Origin: Trissonchulus latispiculum
Lineage: Eukaryota > Nematoda > Enoplea > Enoplida > Ironidae
Length of the DNA stretch: 64,000 bases
Assembly: GCA_030248195.1 (NCBI GenBank)
Contig: JASAND010028198.1
Location: 1-64,000 of the forward strand
Reading direction: 5' to 3'
Each line of letters starts with the position of its first letter. Positions within the stretch are counted from its first letter, which is position 1. The notes below the pieces were generated by a model. That model searched no databases and was not told the DNA's origin. It was given only the letters and a program-made list of their open reading frames with translations. Shown piece by piece: positions 1 to 11,500 of this stretch. The position numbers and the translations under genes were made by a program.

Positions 1-2004
1 CAAATGATCTACAAAGCTTTTAGAAATGACTGAAATATTGGCACCAGTATCAATCAATGCTAAGGTATTAGAACCAGAAACAGAAACTACTACTACAGGC
101 GAATGAATTGGAGGAATTTTCGTTTGAGCACCAACGAAATATTCATTTTGATTCACAAATGCCATCAAATAATTCCGATTATTAAAAATAGGATCATCTT
201 TAGATGCCTTTTGTGGCTTAAGATGAGAAACCTTTGGTTTTTCTTCAGAATTGTCCGACTCCGAGTCTGAATTTTCCGTGGAGCTTTCTTCTGTTAACGT
301 ACTTTCAGAAGCTTGAGACAAAAGGTCTTCAAAAAGAAACTTATCTGGGAAATCTGGGTCCGCAATCTTGTTCTTTTTGGTTGCCCGTGACTTCCTTTTC
401 TGCGTACGTATATGCTTACTAGTAGATGGTTTTTCTCCCTTGTTCTGGCTAAGTTCTTCCTTAGCTATTGTAGTATTAGTAGCTAGTTTCGTTGTATAGC
501 GCTTACTGGATGCCTCATCTATTGTTCTGAGTTGTTGTAAGCGTTCCTTGTTGTTTTCTTTTTCCTCTTCTTCTCCTACGAATTGCTTAGGTGCGTACTT
601 ATTATTAGGGTTAACAGAGGCACCCAGAGATTTTTGTTTTGGTTCACCGTTATGCTTGATACGTTCCTGGTTGTAATCCTGAAGGGTCGCAGCTGGAAGT
701 ATCCCTTGACTGAATGAACCAGTGGTGCTTGTCCCTAAATTGAGTGGATTACTATTCGCAGATGAGAATATAACGCGAGGCGCGAAAGGAAGCGCATTAA
801 ATTTGCCACTACCGCGCACTGCTGGTACACTAGCTCGCACATTATGTCCTTGAGAAAAAGTTCTCGGCGCATTGAAAAACCTAGGCTGTCGAAATTGTTG
901 ATGAGGAGCAGGATTGTACCTGAAGTTTGGAAGAGAAAATCGCGGAGGTTGAGACCTAAAAGGTTGAGCACGCAAATTCTGTTTATAAGCGCGAGGATGC
1001 TGAAAAACTCTGCCATTATTGCCGAAAACAGGTCGAAACTTCGTTTGAACCGGTACCCTAGAAACATTTTGGGCTTGACTGATAGATGAGATCGTACGAA
1101 CGTTGCGCAAATCTACCTTACTGCTATCGATTGGTACCAACTTAACCCAACGTTGTTCATCGGGCAAGAAAAAATCAAATGCTTGAGTCTTGCGTGCATT
1201 AGTCACAGAATTTCCAGAAAAACCATTCGAAGCGTGAGGAGTTGGGAAAGACGTACGTGCATACGTACTTGAAAAACTCTGAAAACGAGGGGGGTCGGGC
1301 AAATTTGTACGACCAAAACTGTGATTTGGTGGAAGGTTGGACTTAACAACTCCAGCATACGTAGAGAACACTGAACAAATCTGATTACACGTAATTGTCT
1401 TCTGAGCTGGATACGTTCTCATCAAACTTTCCACGATGTTTTCCGAATTCGCAATCAATGAACAAACTTTTGGATCCGAATTGGAAACACATTTTGGAAT
1501 GGGGGTAGAATTTCCTTCAGTTAGAGGCAACTTTACTGTGGGGGCAAGGGGTGCTACACCACCCACATCCCGAAAATTCTGACTATTGCCATTCAAAGGT
1601 ACAATATAAGAAACCTGAGGTTGCGCCTGTTGTTGCTGATCATAGGACAAATGCTGTAAGCTTTGATCGTTAGAGTCTACCAAACTTTGTGAACTTCTAC
1701 CACTCCTTGGAACGTTATTGTCGCCTCTGCGCCTGTACCGATAATTTGAGTTGCTGTATTGACTTCGCATCGCGCAGTTTGGAGAGATATGGCCAAAATT
1801 ACCGCAAGTAAAACAAGTCACACCACTTAAATCGCGTGAAGTCTGCTGCGCCTCTTGATAGCAAAATTGCTGCTGTGACGTCGTTTTCTGCGCTGGGTTT
1901 GCATGCATTGTTTGAGCTGCAGCAAGAGTAAAAACATTTCTAGATGTTGATGCTGCAACTGCGTGTTGAGCTTCAGATATTGTTTTGCTCGACCTAGCAG
2001 CTTT
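1..2004 (-). CDS. Gag-NC/protease frame downstream of in-frame TGA (partial)
   Basis: The frame of the gag ORF stays open for 668 codons after the TGA, up to the window edge, which is far beyond chance. It encodes a CCHC zinc knuckle at 1774-1815 (Cys-Phe-Thr-Cys, His and final Cys spaced C-X2-C-X4-H-X4-C), then about 450 residues of Gln/Asn/Ser/Arg-rich low-complexity linker. A Glu/Ser-rich acidic stretch (about 230-330) follows. At 40-51 is the aspartic protease motif Asp-Thr-Gly-Ala inside ALIDTGANISVIS. There is no initiating Met near the TGA, so this is either made by readthrough as a gag-pro fusion or split from gag by a nonsense mutation. It continues off the window. Confidence 0.8.
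1774..1815 (-). other. CCHC zinc knuckle (nucleocapsid)
   Basis: Translated on the minus strand, this gives the 14-residue pattern C-X2-C-X4-H-X4-C, the retroviral/retrotransposon nucleocapsid knuckle that binds genomic RNA. It is in the gag frame but lies about 190 bases past the TGA at 2005-2007. Confidence 0.9.
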
Positions 2005-2724
2005 TCAATTGACCCGTTTCAATTGCGCATGTTTGCGTAATACTTCAGAAAGTTGCGCTTCAAGTTTGACTAAAACATCATCAGTGTCAGTCCTAACATT
2101 GGCAGAAACACTGAACACCGCAGCTTTGTTTCTGATTTCATTTGCAGAAGCGGGTGGGGAGGTAGACTGATCCATTTCCTTTTCCTCCTCCAACCTTGAA
2201 AGCTGAATCACTATTTTGTGCAACTTCTCCATGCTTTGTCCCCAGCCTTCTAAATCTGCCAAAAGGGAAACACCCAATGTTTTGAGATCAGGTCTTAAAC
2301 CTTTACGCAACTGTTCAAAAATATTGGTGGCTTTGCCTTTTTCAGTCTCATTAGGGAAAGCTTTCCGAGCGAGAACTTCCAATTCAGCGGCATAATCCTG
2401 CACTTTTTCATTCTCCTTTTGCATACGTACATAAAAATCCCGAGAATGTTCCGCCGCAGTTCTCGTAACCGGGTCATAAAGAAATTTCAACCGTTGAACC
2501 AATTCTTCATACGTATTAGGCAAACCCAAGGAGGAAATCTTATGAAGGACACTCTCACTAAGATTCGACAAAAGAAGAGCCCGCATTTTGTCCTCAGGGA
2601 TTGCAAAAGCTTGGACAATTGCCTCAAAACTAGTGATCCATTCACCAGGTGTAAGAGCAGTATCTCTGCCATTGTAGGGACTGAGGCTTTTCAAAAGAAC
2701 CATATATGTTTTAAACTCAGCCAT
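2005..2724 (-). CDS. gag: Gag (capsid region) of LTR retrotransposon
   Basis: A 239-residue ORF starts at ATG 2722-2724 and ends at TGA 2005-2007. Features fit a retrotransposon gag capsid: an early Trp in a GEWITSFE segment, LLSNLSESVLHKI, a YEELVQRLKFLYDP block, and the RMQKENEKVQDYAAELEVLARKAFP helix typical of retrotrans_gag-like domains. The C-terminus is charged and Glu/Lys-rich. It lacks the nucleic-acid-binding knuckle, which lies in the same frame beyond the TGA. The role would be assembly of the retrotransposon particle. The start is the first ATG after the leader and follows a purine-rich stretch. The TGA may be a mutation or a readthrough stop. Confidence 0.85.
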   Translation of the reverse strand: MAEFKTYMVLLKSLSPYNGRDTALTPGEWITSFEAIVQAFAIPEDKMRALLLSNLSESVLHKISSLGLPNTYEELVQRLKFLYDPVTRTAAEHSRDFYVRMQKENEKVQDYAAELEVLARKAFPNETEKGKATNIFEQLRKGLRPDLKTLGVSLLADLEGWGQSMEKLHKIVIQLSRLEEEKEMDQSTSPPASANEIRNKAAVFSVSANVRTDTDDVLVKLEAQLSEVLRKHAQLKRVN

Positions 2725-4951
2725 CTTGCGTTTGAACCCTTAGAATATAGCGCTGTGAGTTGATGCACAAAAGTCGCAAAAAAAATCGCAAAAACAGAGT
2801 TCGCTGCGCTATACGTACATACGCGTGGAAAAAATGTTCGCTGCAGTTGGGTAAATTGAGTCAAATATAAAGGAAACTGTCCCAAATCGTTACAAATTAT
2901 ACGTATATAAAATCTACACCTTTTGTTTTAGTAATAGATTGATCAATCCCAAAAATTAACCACAAATTGGACCAAAATCGTCGAAAATCGCAAAAAAAAC
3001 ACACTACGTACAAAAAAAAGAAAATCCGAGCAAAACTACGAAAAACTACACCAAATCGTGGCAAATCATTCAGCGAAGTGATCTACGACCGTGCTTTTAG
3101 TCGTAGATAAACCAAAACACAAAAAGAACCAAGTCGGAGAAAAACACATTATGGGAGGCACACGGTCTAACCGGAAAAAAAACACACTTGGGGCGAAAAT
3201 CCACGAAGGTACGGTTATGACTACTAAATCTGCAATAATATTGGTCTACGGTCGAGCTTTTGACCGTAGAATAAACCCAAACAAAAAGAAAAACCCGAAA
3301 CAAAAATCCTTAGGGGGGGCACCGCGACAAAAAACCCGAAAAATCGAAAAATGACCGATCTAGACCAAAAATTTTGGAAAATCCAGCGAAATCACTGAAT
3401 AATAGGACGTACCACACGTACCGATGCTGTTAAAAATATTCCTGCCCGAAAAATAAGCTCACTTTGGGGGGTATTCAAAAAATACACTATGTCCAAAACT
3501 CAAAAATAAAATTTGTCAGAGGGGTTTTTTAGAAAAACGGTTATTTTCCGCCAAAACCTCGCTGTACTGGTCCGTTATGGCTCACCAAACGTGAAATAAA
3601 CCTTGGTTGGGCTAGAAATACCGTTGATCTCCCAAAAATTGGAAAAATGGGGGGATTTTAGGTCAAAAATGGGCACTAGAGGTATGTAACAAAAAACGCA
3701 ATTTCTGGAAAATTCCGACTTCAAGGAGGGAGGGCACTATTTTTCCGAGAATCTACGTATATTTTCTGGCCTAAAAATGCTAATGCCCGATTATTTTAGG
3801 TGAAATTTTTATTTTTCCACCTAAATTGAAAAATTGCCAAAAATCACCAAAAATCACGAAAATGGGGGTCCTAGAAAATTTTTCACCGATTGAAAAATTA
3901 AAAATAGCTACTGGGGAGGTTCAGAAAATGATGGAGAATTCATTTCTGAACAGTATGACCAATCTTAGGGGGGGGGGTCCAAAAATTTTCTAAGTTTTTG
4001 GCTCAAAAAAAAATTTTCGAAATGGGGTCCTTTAGAAATGACTCAATTTCCGCCAAAAATCGTCAAACCTAGCAAAACTAAATTTTGCAAGCATGGGGGG
4101 GACGCTGCTTGGCATGCTGTTCGAGTGCCCCGGCCACTATACTACTATAATACACCTAAAACAAAAAATTAAAAATTAAATCCCTAATTTATAATAAAGA
4201 ATATCCTTTTAAAAAGGCAATTCTGGGAGTTAGCCAGAAAGCCTTACTACGCTAGATAATTAACTAAAATTATTAATTTACCTATCCGAAAGTTTGGCTG
4301 GCAACCGTTCCCCTAAAGGAGAGCGCCCACCCTCAACTTAGTTACACCCCAGATGATGATTTCTTCGTGGCAAATTCCCGGGGGGGGAGGGGGGGGGTGA
4401 AAATTTGAGGGGGGGTACGCTCACAAGGCTGCCCTAAAGGTTCCCTTTCGCTCCCCTACCCTTTTCCCAGGGGGGAGGGACGGCTTCTTCGAACCCGGGG
4501 GTTACACCTACACCTGTGGTTGGGGGAGATTCCCCCCGACCAACGTGACGGGCTTGAACTTTGAAATAGACTGAATTTGGTTCATAATTGCTTGGCTTAT
4601 CACAATTATTTTCGAAAGTTGTCAAAATCAACAAAAAACAACTGAAATAGCTAAATTTAATCAAATTTAATTCAAACTAACAGTTTTAAACAAAAACTAA
4701 CCGTTATTTTGTCGAAAATCCAAACTTCGAAAATGCAATGTTTTCGTCACAAAATGGCTGCTGTTTACAGCTTAAAATCTGACGTGCAGGAACAAAGCTC
4801 AATCAAATCAATAAAATTTCATCAAAACTAGACCAAATGAAGTAAAATAACTAATCAAAGTCGAGAAAATCGCAAAAATCAGAAAAATCGCAAAATCGTC
4901 AAAAATGAAAAATTCAAAATTTTCAAAATTTTGAATGACGCCAGACAGAGT
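2725..4951 (-). other. Untranslated leader of the LTR retrotransposon
   Basis: About 2.2 kb lies between the primer-binding site and the gag ATG with no sustained ORF. The plus strand is A-rich with many AAAATCG-type words, so the element RNA would be U-rich. It carries two similar 9-bp-stem hairpins (3081-3108 and 3245-3270) and several G tracts (3968-3977, 4381-4398). The length is unusual for a gag leader. It could hold packaging signals, or a nested insertion could have lengthened it. Confidence 0.5.
3081..3270. repeat. Two homologous hairpins in the retrotransposon leader
   Basis: ATCTACGAC (3081-3089) pairs with GTCGTAGAT (3100-3108), and TCTACGGTC (3245-3253) pairs with GACCGTAGA (3262-3270). 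Both loops contain GCTTTT and both hairpins are followed by an ATAAACC-type A-rich stretch, so this looks like an imperfect tandem duplication with compensatory stem changes. Confidence 0.6.
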
Positions 4952-4969
4952 CAACTGTCACGGTCGCCA
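4952..4969 (-). other. Primer-binding site (tRNA-complementary)
   Basis: On the minus strand TGGCGACCGTGACAGTTG begins two bases after an ...AACA terminus. TGG is the complement of the CCA tail of a tRNA, the standard start of a retrotransposon PBS. The implied acceptor end ...CACGGTCG-CCA resembles some arginine tRNAs, but I cannot confirm the tRNA identity. Confidence 0.6.
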
Positions 4970-4971
4970 TT

Positions 4972-5291
4972 TGTTAAATTCAGGCCTACTGCCTGGACTA
5001 GACCTGAATTATGGATGGCGGGACGATTGCAGGTAGTATTGCGAAGCCGTGGCCTAATCCAAGAGTCGCCGTGAATCTTACCTAACTAATAATAAAGACT
5101 AACCATCGTTCCACAGGAATGATCCATCTAACCAACTATGACGAGTGGGTGGCGTACAAAGCAATTTAATAAAGAGACGAAATATACCCAACCGGTTACG
5201 ACAATGGAATCAAGCAATACTGATTTAGATTCATTTTACAGATCAAGTTAGCTAGCTAGACCGATGAACTTACACACAAGGGTGTTTTACA
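4972..5291 (-). repeat. Candidate 5' LTR
   Basis: The PBS-proximal end reads ...TTTAACA on the minus strand. Going outward, the first matching TGT-type terminus is at 5291 (minus strand TGTAAAAC), giving about 320 bp; another candidate end is near 5383-5407. The outer end must precede the RBM48 coding start at 5439. No second LTR is in the window, so the boundary is unproven. Confidence 0.3.
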
Positions 5292-5438
5292 TTGACTGTT
5301 TGCACGCCTTAATTTTGGTGATACTTCACACTACTATACTGGGCTTATTCTGCTACAGATTGTTGATTGCTAAGACTACAATGCTACTACTGCTAAGACT
5401 ACAATGTTGAATGTTGATGGAATTGCCTTCTTACTCCA

Positions 5439-5540
5439 ATGAATGTTGAAAGCATAGCCGTTCTGCCTCATCACGTTCAGCAAGAATTTTGTAAAACTCG
5501 ACCTCGTTACCGTGAAGGTCGGAAGGAAAAGGCTGTGAAA
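5439..5540 (+). CDS. RBM48: RBM48 exon 1
   Basis: It encodes 34 residues from ATG 5439-5441 to AVK, phase 0, followed by the donor GTACGG. Earlier ATGs at 5404, 5411 and 5417 are out of frame and close within about 40 bases, acting at most as short upstream ORFs. The start is chosen because the RBM48-like LPHHVQQ block follows it in frame. Confidence 0.85.
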
Positions 5541-8500
5541 GTACGGGATATTCGTATTATTTGTACACATGTATAGACACACGCACTAGCGTAGCCAGAA
5601 AAATATTTCGGGGAGAGGAATGATAAAATTTGTGGGGGGAAGCTGAAAATTTTGTACTTTCATTTCATTCGTCTAAGACAACTGTTTTTTGCTGGGAGCT
5701 CTAGTGATGAGGCTTCTTGTGGCGGTATTTAAGAGCCGGGACGGCCGAGTGGTGAGGGCGTTCGACTTTGGATCCGATAGTACGAGGTTGGAATCCCCCT
5801 GCCACAAGGCTTTCACAAATCCCCTTGAGCAAGGGACTAAGCACATATCGGTTCGCCTTGGGCTCTAGCCAACCCAGCTATCCATCCTTAATTGGTCGGT
5901 AAATGGGTACCACAAAATATGTGAGAAGATGGTAACAGGAGACTGTGTAGGGCATCTGCCTTGAGGGGCTGGCCCCTCCTCCACGGTTGCAGTCATCATC
6001 CGAGGTGACACTCCTGGCCCAAGGGCAATGAAATCGGGGATGAGCATCGGCACCCTACACTCTTCAAGGGTGGGAGACTTCCCAGGGACAACCTTTTTTC
6101 TTTACACTTTTTACGTTTTGGCTGTGTTATGTTACTTATTTATTCTTCAGTGCAGAGTTTAGTATATAAAGTCAATTTTTTGACAGTTTGCTGTAACCAA
6201 GTACGTGCGTCTAATAAATTGCGTGATTTCAGGCCTATGGAATTCACCATGAAAGTCAATATTTGCTGATCCAGCGGGTTCCCTGTGTTAACGTTTGGGA
6301 AGAATTGGTCAAGCTGTGTGCCACCTATGGAGCTATTCAGTCGCATCGAGTCCTGGCTGGCTACGAAGGAAACACTGAGTTCGAGCAGACTCTTTGGCTG
6401 AAATATCGGCGATTAAGAGATGCAAGGAAAGTTGGGTTGAAAAGAGCGACTGATAGAGACTGAACGATTTTGAATCGCAGTCAAATTGTCAAGATCTGCT
6501 TTGGATCTTGTCTAAGCTGTATCCTTTTTGCGTTTTCATAGGTTCATTCCAGGGGTGGGATCCCCTGGAGGGTTCGGACCTCGCTTTTCGGAAATTTTTT
6601 GAAATTTCTAGCTATGTTTGGAGCAAAGTTCTTGTCATTTTTGGAAAAAAGGTCCGGACCCCTTTCTTGTCAAGATCTTGGACACTCCCCTGGTACTTTG
6701 CAAACATCATCAAGTTGAGTTTGTTATTTAGTAACATAGTGGCCGTGTTTTTCCAAAACTAAAATTTCCAGTCCATTTGGAAACTAGTTGGTTGCTGAAT
6801 TAAACTTGCTCGTTGCAACGTAAATTAATACAGTATAGCGCGGCGGGAAAAAACCCAATCCGATATGCGGGAAAAAAACCATCGCCAGTGTGAGTCACCC
6901 ATATGAGCTAGATCGGATTTTAATAGCCTATCTTAAAGAGCATCCAAAACTACCCTAGAGGATGTATTATTGTAGCTCCCACTGCCTCTCAGCAAATTTT
7001 TTGGGACTTTGAAATTTTTGGAATTTTTGATCCCAACATGGGGGTCAGGCAGGGTCAACTGTGGGGGGTCACCCTGAACTACTGGAAAGACTTAGCTCAA
7101 AACGGATTACAGTTTCACAGAGGATATGTCTCGAACTTCACGATGGTGTATGCAATTTGGCTCTACTGCCTGTGGTGCGACCTGGGGGTGACCTAGACTC
7201 GGCGGGAAAAAACCCATGTGCGGGAAAAAAACCCAAATTTCAAAATGAAATTTTTTCTAACCATTAGCAGCAAAGGAAAAATTCATGCATTTCTTAGCTC
7301 AGTAGAGCCTCCTGATTAATTTGGTGTAGATTTTACCTAGGTTCGACCTTCCATGTGAGGTCCAGGTGGCCAAAATCTGAGATGGTGCCATTTCAAGCCA
7401 AATTTTCAAATTTCGCCAAAAACCGCTAAATTTTTCACTAAAATAGGTCGGGTTTGGCTTTAAATGCAATAAAAACACGTTTTCTATGTGATAGGATGCT
7501 TAAACTGCAGAAATTAAGCAAATTTCAAAAATTTCCAAAATTTGCCTATGTTTACGTGTTAAACATACGAAATTTTGAAAAGTCAATTTGACATGATTTT
7601 TGCAAAAATATTGGTATTTTATGATTCAGATTTACTAAAAATGACCCGCTCTTTCGAATGGTATAGTCAAAACCGTTCTGGCGTGCTTGCAGCAAAAAAT
7701 TCGGCTGGGTTTTTTTCCCGCCCATGGGTTTTTTCCCTCATTGGGTTTTTTTCCCATCGGTTTGGTCTAAAATTTCTCACCAACGGTAAGCGCTAGAGAG
7801 ACGTTTTATGGCTCATTTTGAAGCTCTTCGCAAGGCCTCATGGTAGTTATCGTTAGATTTTCGATTTGTCGCTTAATAAAAAAGTTACAGCCAAAATTCG
7901 AAAATTTGGGTTTTTTCCCGCCGCGCTATACAGTCGTAGTACATCCTGTTGATTGTGCTTCCGCATTCTCTGCTTCTCTGCAGGAATAAAGATCTCATCT
8001 AATTATTAGTTAACTCGGCTGACCTTATATTAGGGAATTTTCTTGGATGGGTAAGCCCTTTGAGAGGGGGGACGACAAACCACCAAATACGTACTGAAAT
8101 TTTCACTACGTACGTCGTATTTTCGTGACATACGTACATATGATCGCTCACTGTATGTAAAAGTTATTTATCGTAAATATATAAGCAGATTTGGTTTACC
8201 AAATGGCAAAAACTAAGCGAGACTATCGGTTGAAGTCTGGAACAGGATAACCTTCTGAGCGAAGTTTTTTAACCGAAAGCGGCACCCAATGATTTGGGAG
8301 GTGGTTTTGGAGGTTGGGGGGGGGTATGACCAGTGTTTTTTTGCTCGGACACTTTTGCGCTCTTCTGCGCACTGCCCCAAATTTTTTTGCGCAAATTGCT
8401 AAGAAAGTGCGCATAAGGAGGAAAAATGCGATAATTTAGCATAAAATTGCTGTTTTGTATTTATTAGTAATTATCTGACTTTACTACATACAACTTTCAG

Positions 8501-11500
8501 AACTGCAGCAGGTTATATATACGTACGTGTAAGATGCCATAACTTAATGTGATTAGGAAACCCAACCTACTTCCGAACGGGGGGGGGTCTGAAGGCTGAG
8601 CCGCCAGAAGCATGTATATATTTTAAAATTTTTATTTACTTAGCAAACATTTCACCATCATAACTCTCAAAAGTTTTATATATTTGTTGAAGTAAATTTG
8701 TTTATATATATTTAGCGAAATGATGAAAACTATCGGCAATTTTTAAGTTATTTGCAAGCTAAGATTCCTCACTGCTTTTAATGAAAATAAAAACAAATGC
8801 TGGTTTGAAATTTCATCGAAAATTACGTCGTTTCAGAAAATGATTCAAGATTCCGATCTTTGACTTTTCCATGACTTTGAATTTTCAGGGCTCAGCCCAG
8901 AGCATATATCTATTTTTAAATGCTTTTATAAATCGTCGGTGGGTAAGAAAGCGCTGATAGAACACATAAACCTAGCTGACGAAACCACCTGCGAAAGTTT
9001 GTTCTGTATTATCTTATATTAACGTGACTAAACTTCTCCGATTCTCCGAAAACTGCCAAACAAACATTAAAATTATTTCATAACAACATGAATATATGTG
9101 CAATGCGAGTTGCACATAATATACACAAGCTACATTAGCTCATACATTAGGCCACGGGTGTTTGTATATTAATGTTAGCATGTTTAGTGAATGTTAGGTC
9201 ACAACTTAGCGTTATAGTAGTTGTATAAAAGTAACCACGGGGGTCTGGGGCTCCGCCCCCAGGAAAAACAAGAAATTTTTGTGGAATTGAGAGCAAGAAG
9301 CAATTTTTCTGAGCACTTAGAGCAACTAATTTTCAGTAATTTTCTCTTTGTTCCGCTAGAGAACGCACGCGTGCGCACAAGCCCAAAATTTTTTGCTCAT
9401 TTCAGAAAAAAAGTGTGTCATTGCGCACTTTTTTGAGCAAAAAACACTGGGTATGACCTTCCTTCCTTTTGTCCTTCTAAGACCATCCTTCGGCGCGCAG
9501 TTTGCTCAAGTTTTTTCGAAATTTTCTCAGTTTTTGCCTAATTTACGTTTCTTTTAGCAGGCTAAACCTTTCTTTAGCAATTTTGTTGACATTTGCAAAA
9601 ATTTCCAACGTCTGGGGGGCTTTGCCCCCAGACCCCCAGATGCTTTGAGGTCCCCCCTCGAAAAACTTTCTGTGCTCCACTGCTTACATGCGTATATATA
9701 TGTTTTTTGTGAATGCATAATTTAAGTATATATGGCTAACGTATACGTACATATGCGTATTGTGTGTATACTTTTTCTTAACAGTTTTCATTAGTTTAAT
9801 GGCGGCGCGTACGCACGTAAGTGCATATTTTACTGCTTTACGTGCGCCTGACCGTTTAGAATTGCCAAAAGGAAACTTGATAACCTGAGCTTTTTTGGCA
9901 GTGTTCTCCATGTCTGCTACGCACCGGAATATGAACTGCTGTCAGAGACGAGACAGAAACTGGAACAGCGAAGAATGGATGTTCGCTGGAGAATTCGCTG
10001 CTACTTACGCGAGATTGGTACGGTTGCTTGCAGGGGCATATCTAGGATTTTGAAAAGGGGGGGGGGGTTTAACTTGACCAAATTTTTTTGTTGTCACGAA
10101 ACGAACTTAGTTGGAGGCGAAAAGGGGGTACCCGCAGGCAGGCCCGCACCCAGGATTTTGAAAAGGGGGGTTCAAGGCAAAACGCAAAGGGGGTCTGGGG
10201 GGCGGAGCTTCCAGAAGTTGAAGAATTTTTGCATTTTTGCCCAAAAACAGTACATTGGACGTTTATTTCTTGCAAAAAGTGAATTATCGGGCCGAAGGCG
10301 CGAAACATTTTTTTAAAAATAGCAGTTTTTGCCATAAAAATAGCAAAAATTTTCCAATTTGTCATCCCAAAAGGGGGGGTCTAGACGAAGCCGAAGGCGC
10401 GAAAATTTTAGAAATTTTTACTAATTTCGCACTATTTAATCAGAAATTTGGGGGGGGGCAAACACCAAAAGGGGGTTTCAACCCCCAACCCCCCCCCCTT
10501 GGATACGCCCATGGTTGCTTGCTACTTTCGTTCAGTTTACAAATAATTGATTGTTGATATTTAGTCGTCGCTTTCTCGTTTTCCTGATTTGAGGGTTAGG
10601 AGAGAGTCTGATGAGCGAAACCTGTTGAAACTACTAATGCTCGAGTACGTATATACATTGTTAAATTTCAGAGCTGAATTTTACATTCGAGCATCTTTTC
10701 TGTGCTAAGGAACTGGGTTGGGTTTCTTTCCGAAACAGCTATGTTCTTCCGTGTTTGCCATTTATATAGTTTTCGGATAGTCCCAAGTCTTCAAATTGCT
10801 TCTGGTGTTTCACAAATAAGGAATTTTAATAAATTTAATCTTTTAAACGCATTTAATGCAATAAACTGAATACATAAATTAAGACACCAATTTTAGGATA
10901 TCTGTGGAATTTTTAGAAAAATTCGATAATTTCCAATTTTGTCACTTATGTATATTTTTAAAAAACTTTTTCATTTATCGGAAAAACTCGCTTGTTATTA
11001 GCGAATGCTAGATAACAAAAACAGTTTTTGTAGCAATTTTTTTGGTTGTAGGTCAGCGTTTTTGTCAGGAGTATCGGATTTCTGGAGGCAGACCGGCAAC
11101 TCAGCCCACGCTTACTTAAGGGGGGGTCCATTTTTGGGCAATTTTTTCGACTTTCTCCAATCTCGCTGATTTTCACATATTTTATTGTCCAAATGGTATA
11201 TTTTAACGAGTTTTTAAAATTAAAGTCGTAGCTCTTACGGTTGCCGAGTAATTTCACCTCAAAGTTGAGATTTCATGCGTTAAACATAGGAAATTTAAAA
11301 AGTTATCATTTTTTCGCGTGCGCCAAAAAATCTCCCGACAAGCGTTGGTGAATCTGCACAAATTATACATTAAAATAACGCTAAAATGTTAAACTGCGGT
11401 ACCCTGGAATTAGAATTTTAATTTATGTCTTTAAAATTTTTTAATTAATTTTTGAAGGATTAAAATTTGACTTGATGCTAAAATCGTGTTAAACTTTAAT

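Larger units (their letters stand above)
1..5291 (-). mobile_element. LTR retrotransposon, 5' portion, truncated by window edge
   Basis: Read on the minus strand, the order is candidate LTR, primer-binding site, long leader, gag, zinc knuckle and aspartic protease. The left window edge cuts it inside the protease, so reverse transcriptase, RNase H, integrase and the 3' LTR would lie outside. The order and the CCHC knuckle fit a Ty3/Gypsy-like or related element; without RT the clade cannot be set. The coding frame is intact over about 2.7 kb apart from one in-frame TGA, so the copy is fairly young. It sits head-to-head with RBM48, whose first coding exon begins at 5439. The upper boundary at 5291 is a guess from a TGT...ACA terminus. 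Confidence 0.75.
6427..9859 (+). other. RBM48 intron 2, filled with repeats
   Basis: It runs 3.4 kb to the acceptor CCGTTTAG. It contains a G-tract fragment (6550-6680), a 1.1 kb terminal-inverted-repeat element (6834-7930), a hAT-type element (8331-9449) and a further G/C-tract fragment (9600-9670). No exon was found inside. Confidence 0.8.

Noticed and set aside
4085..4600. Separate gene in the G-tract region of the retrotransposon leader
   Set aside because: The short ORFs have no homology, and the C/G tracts look like repeat insertions.
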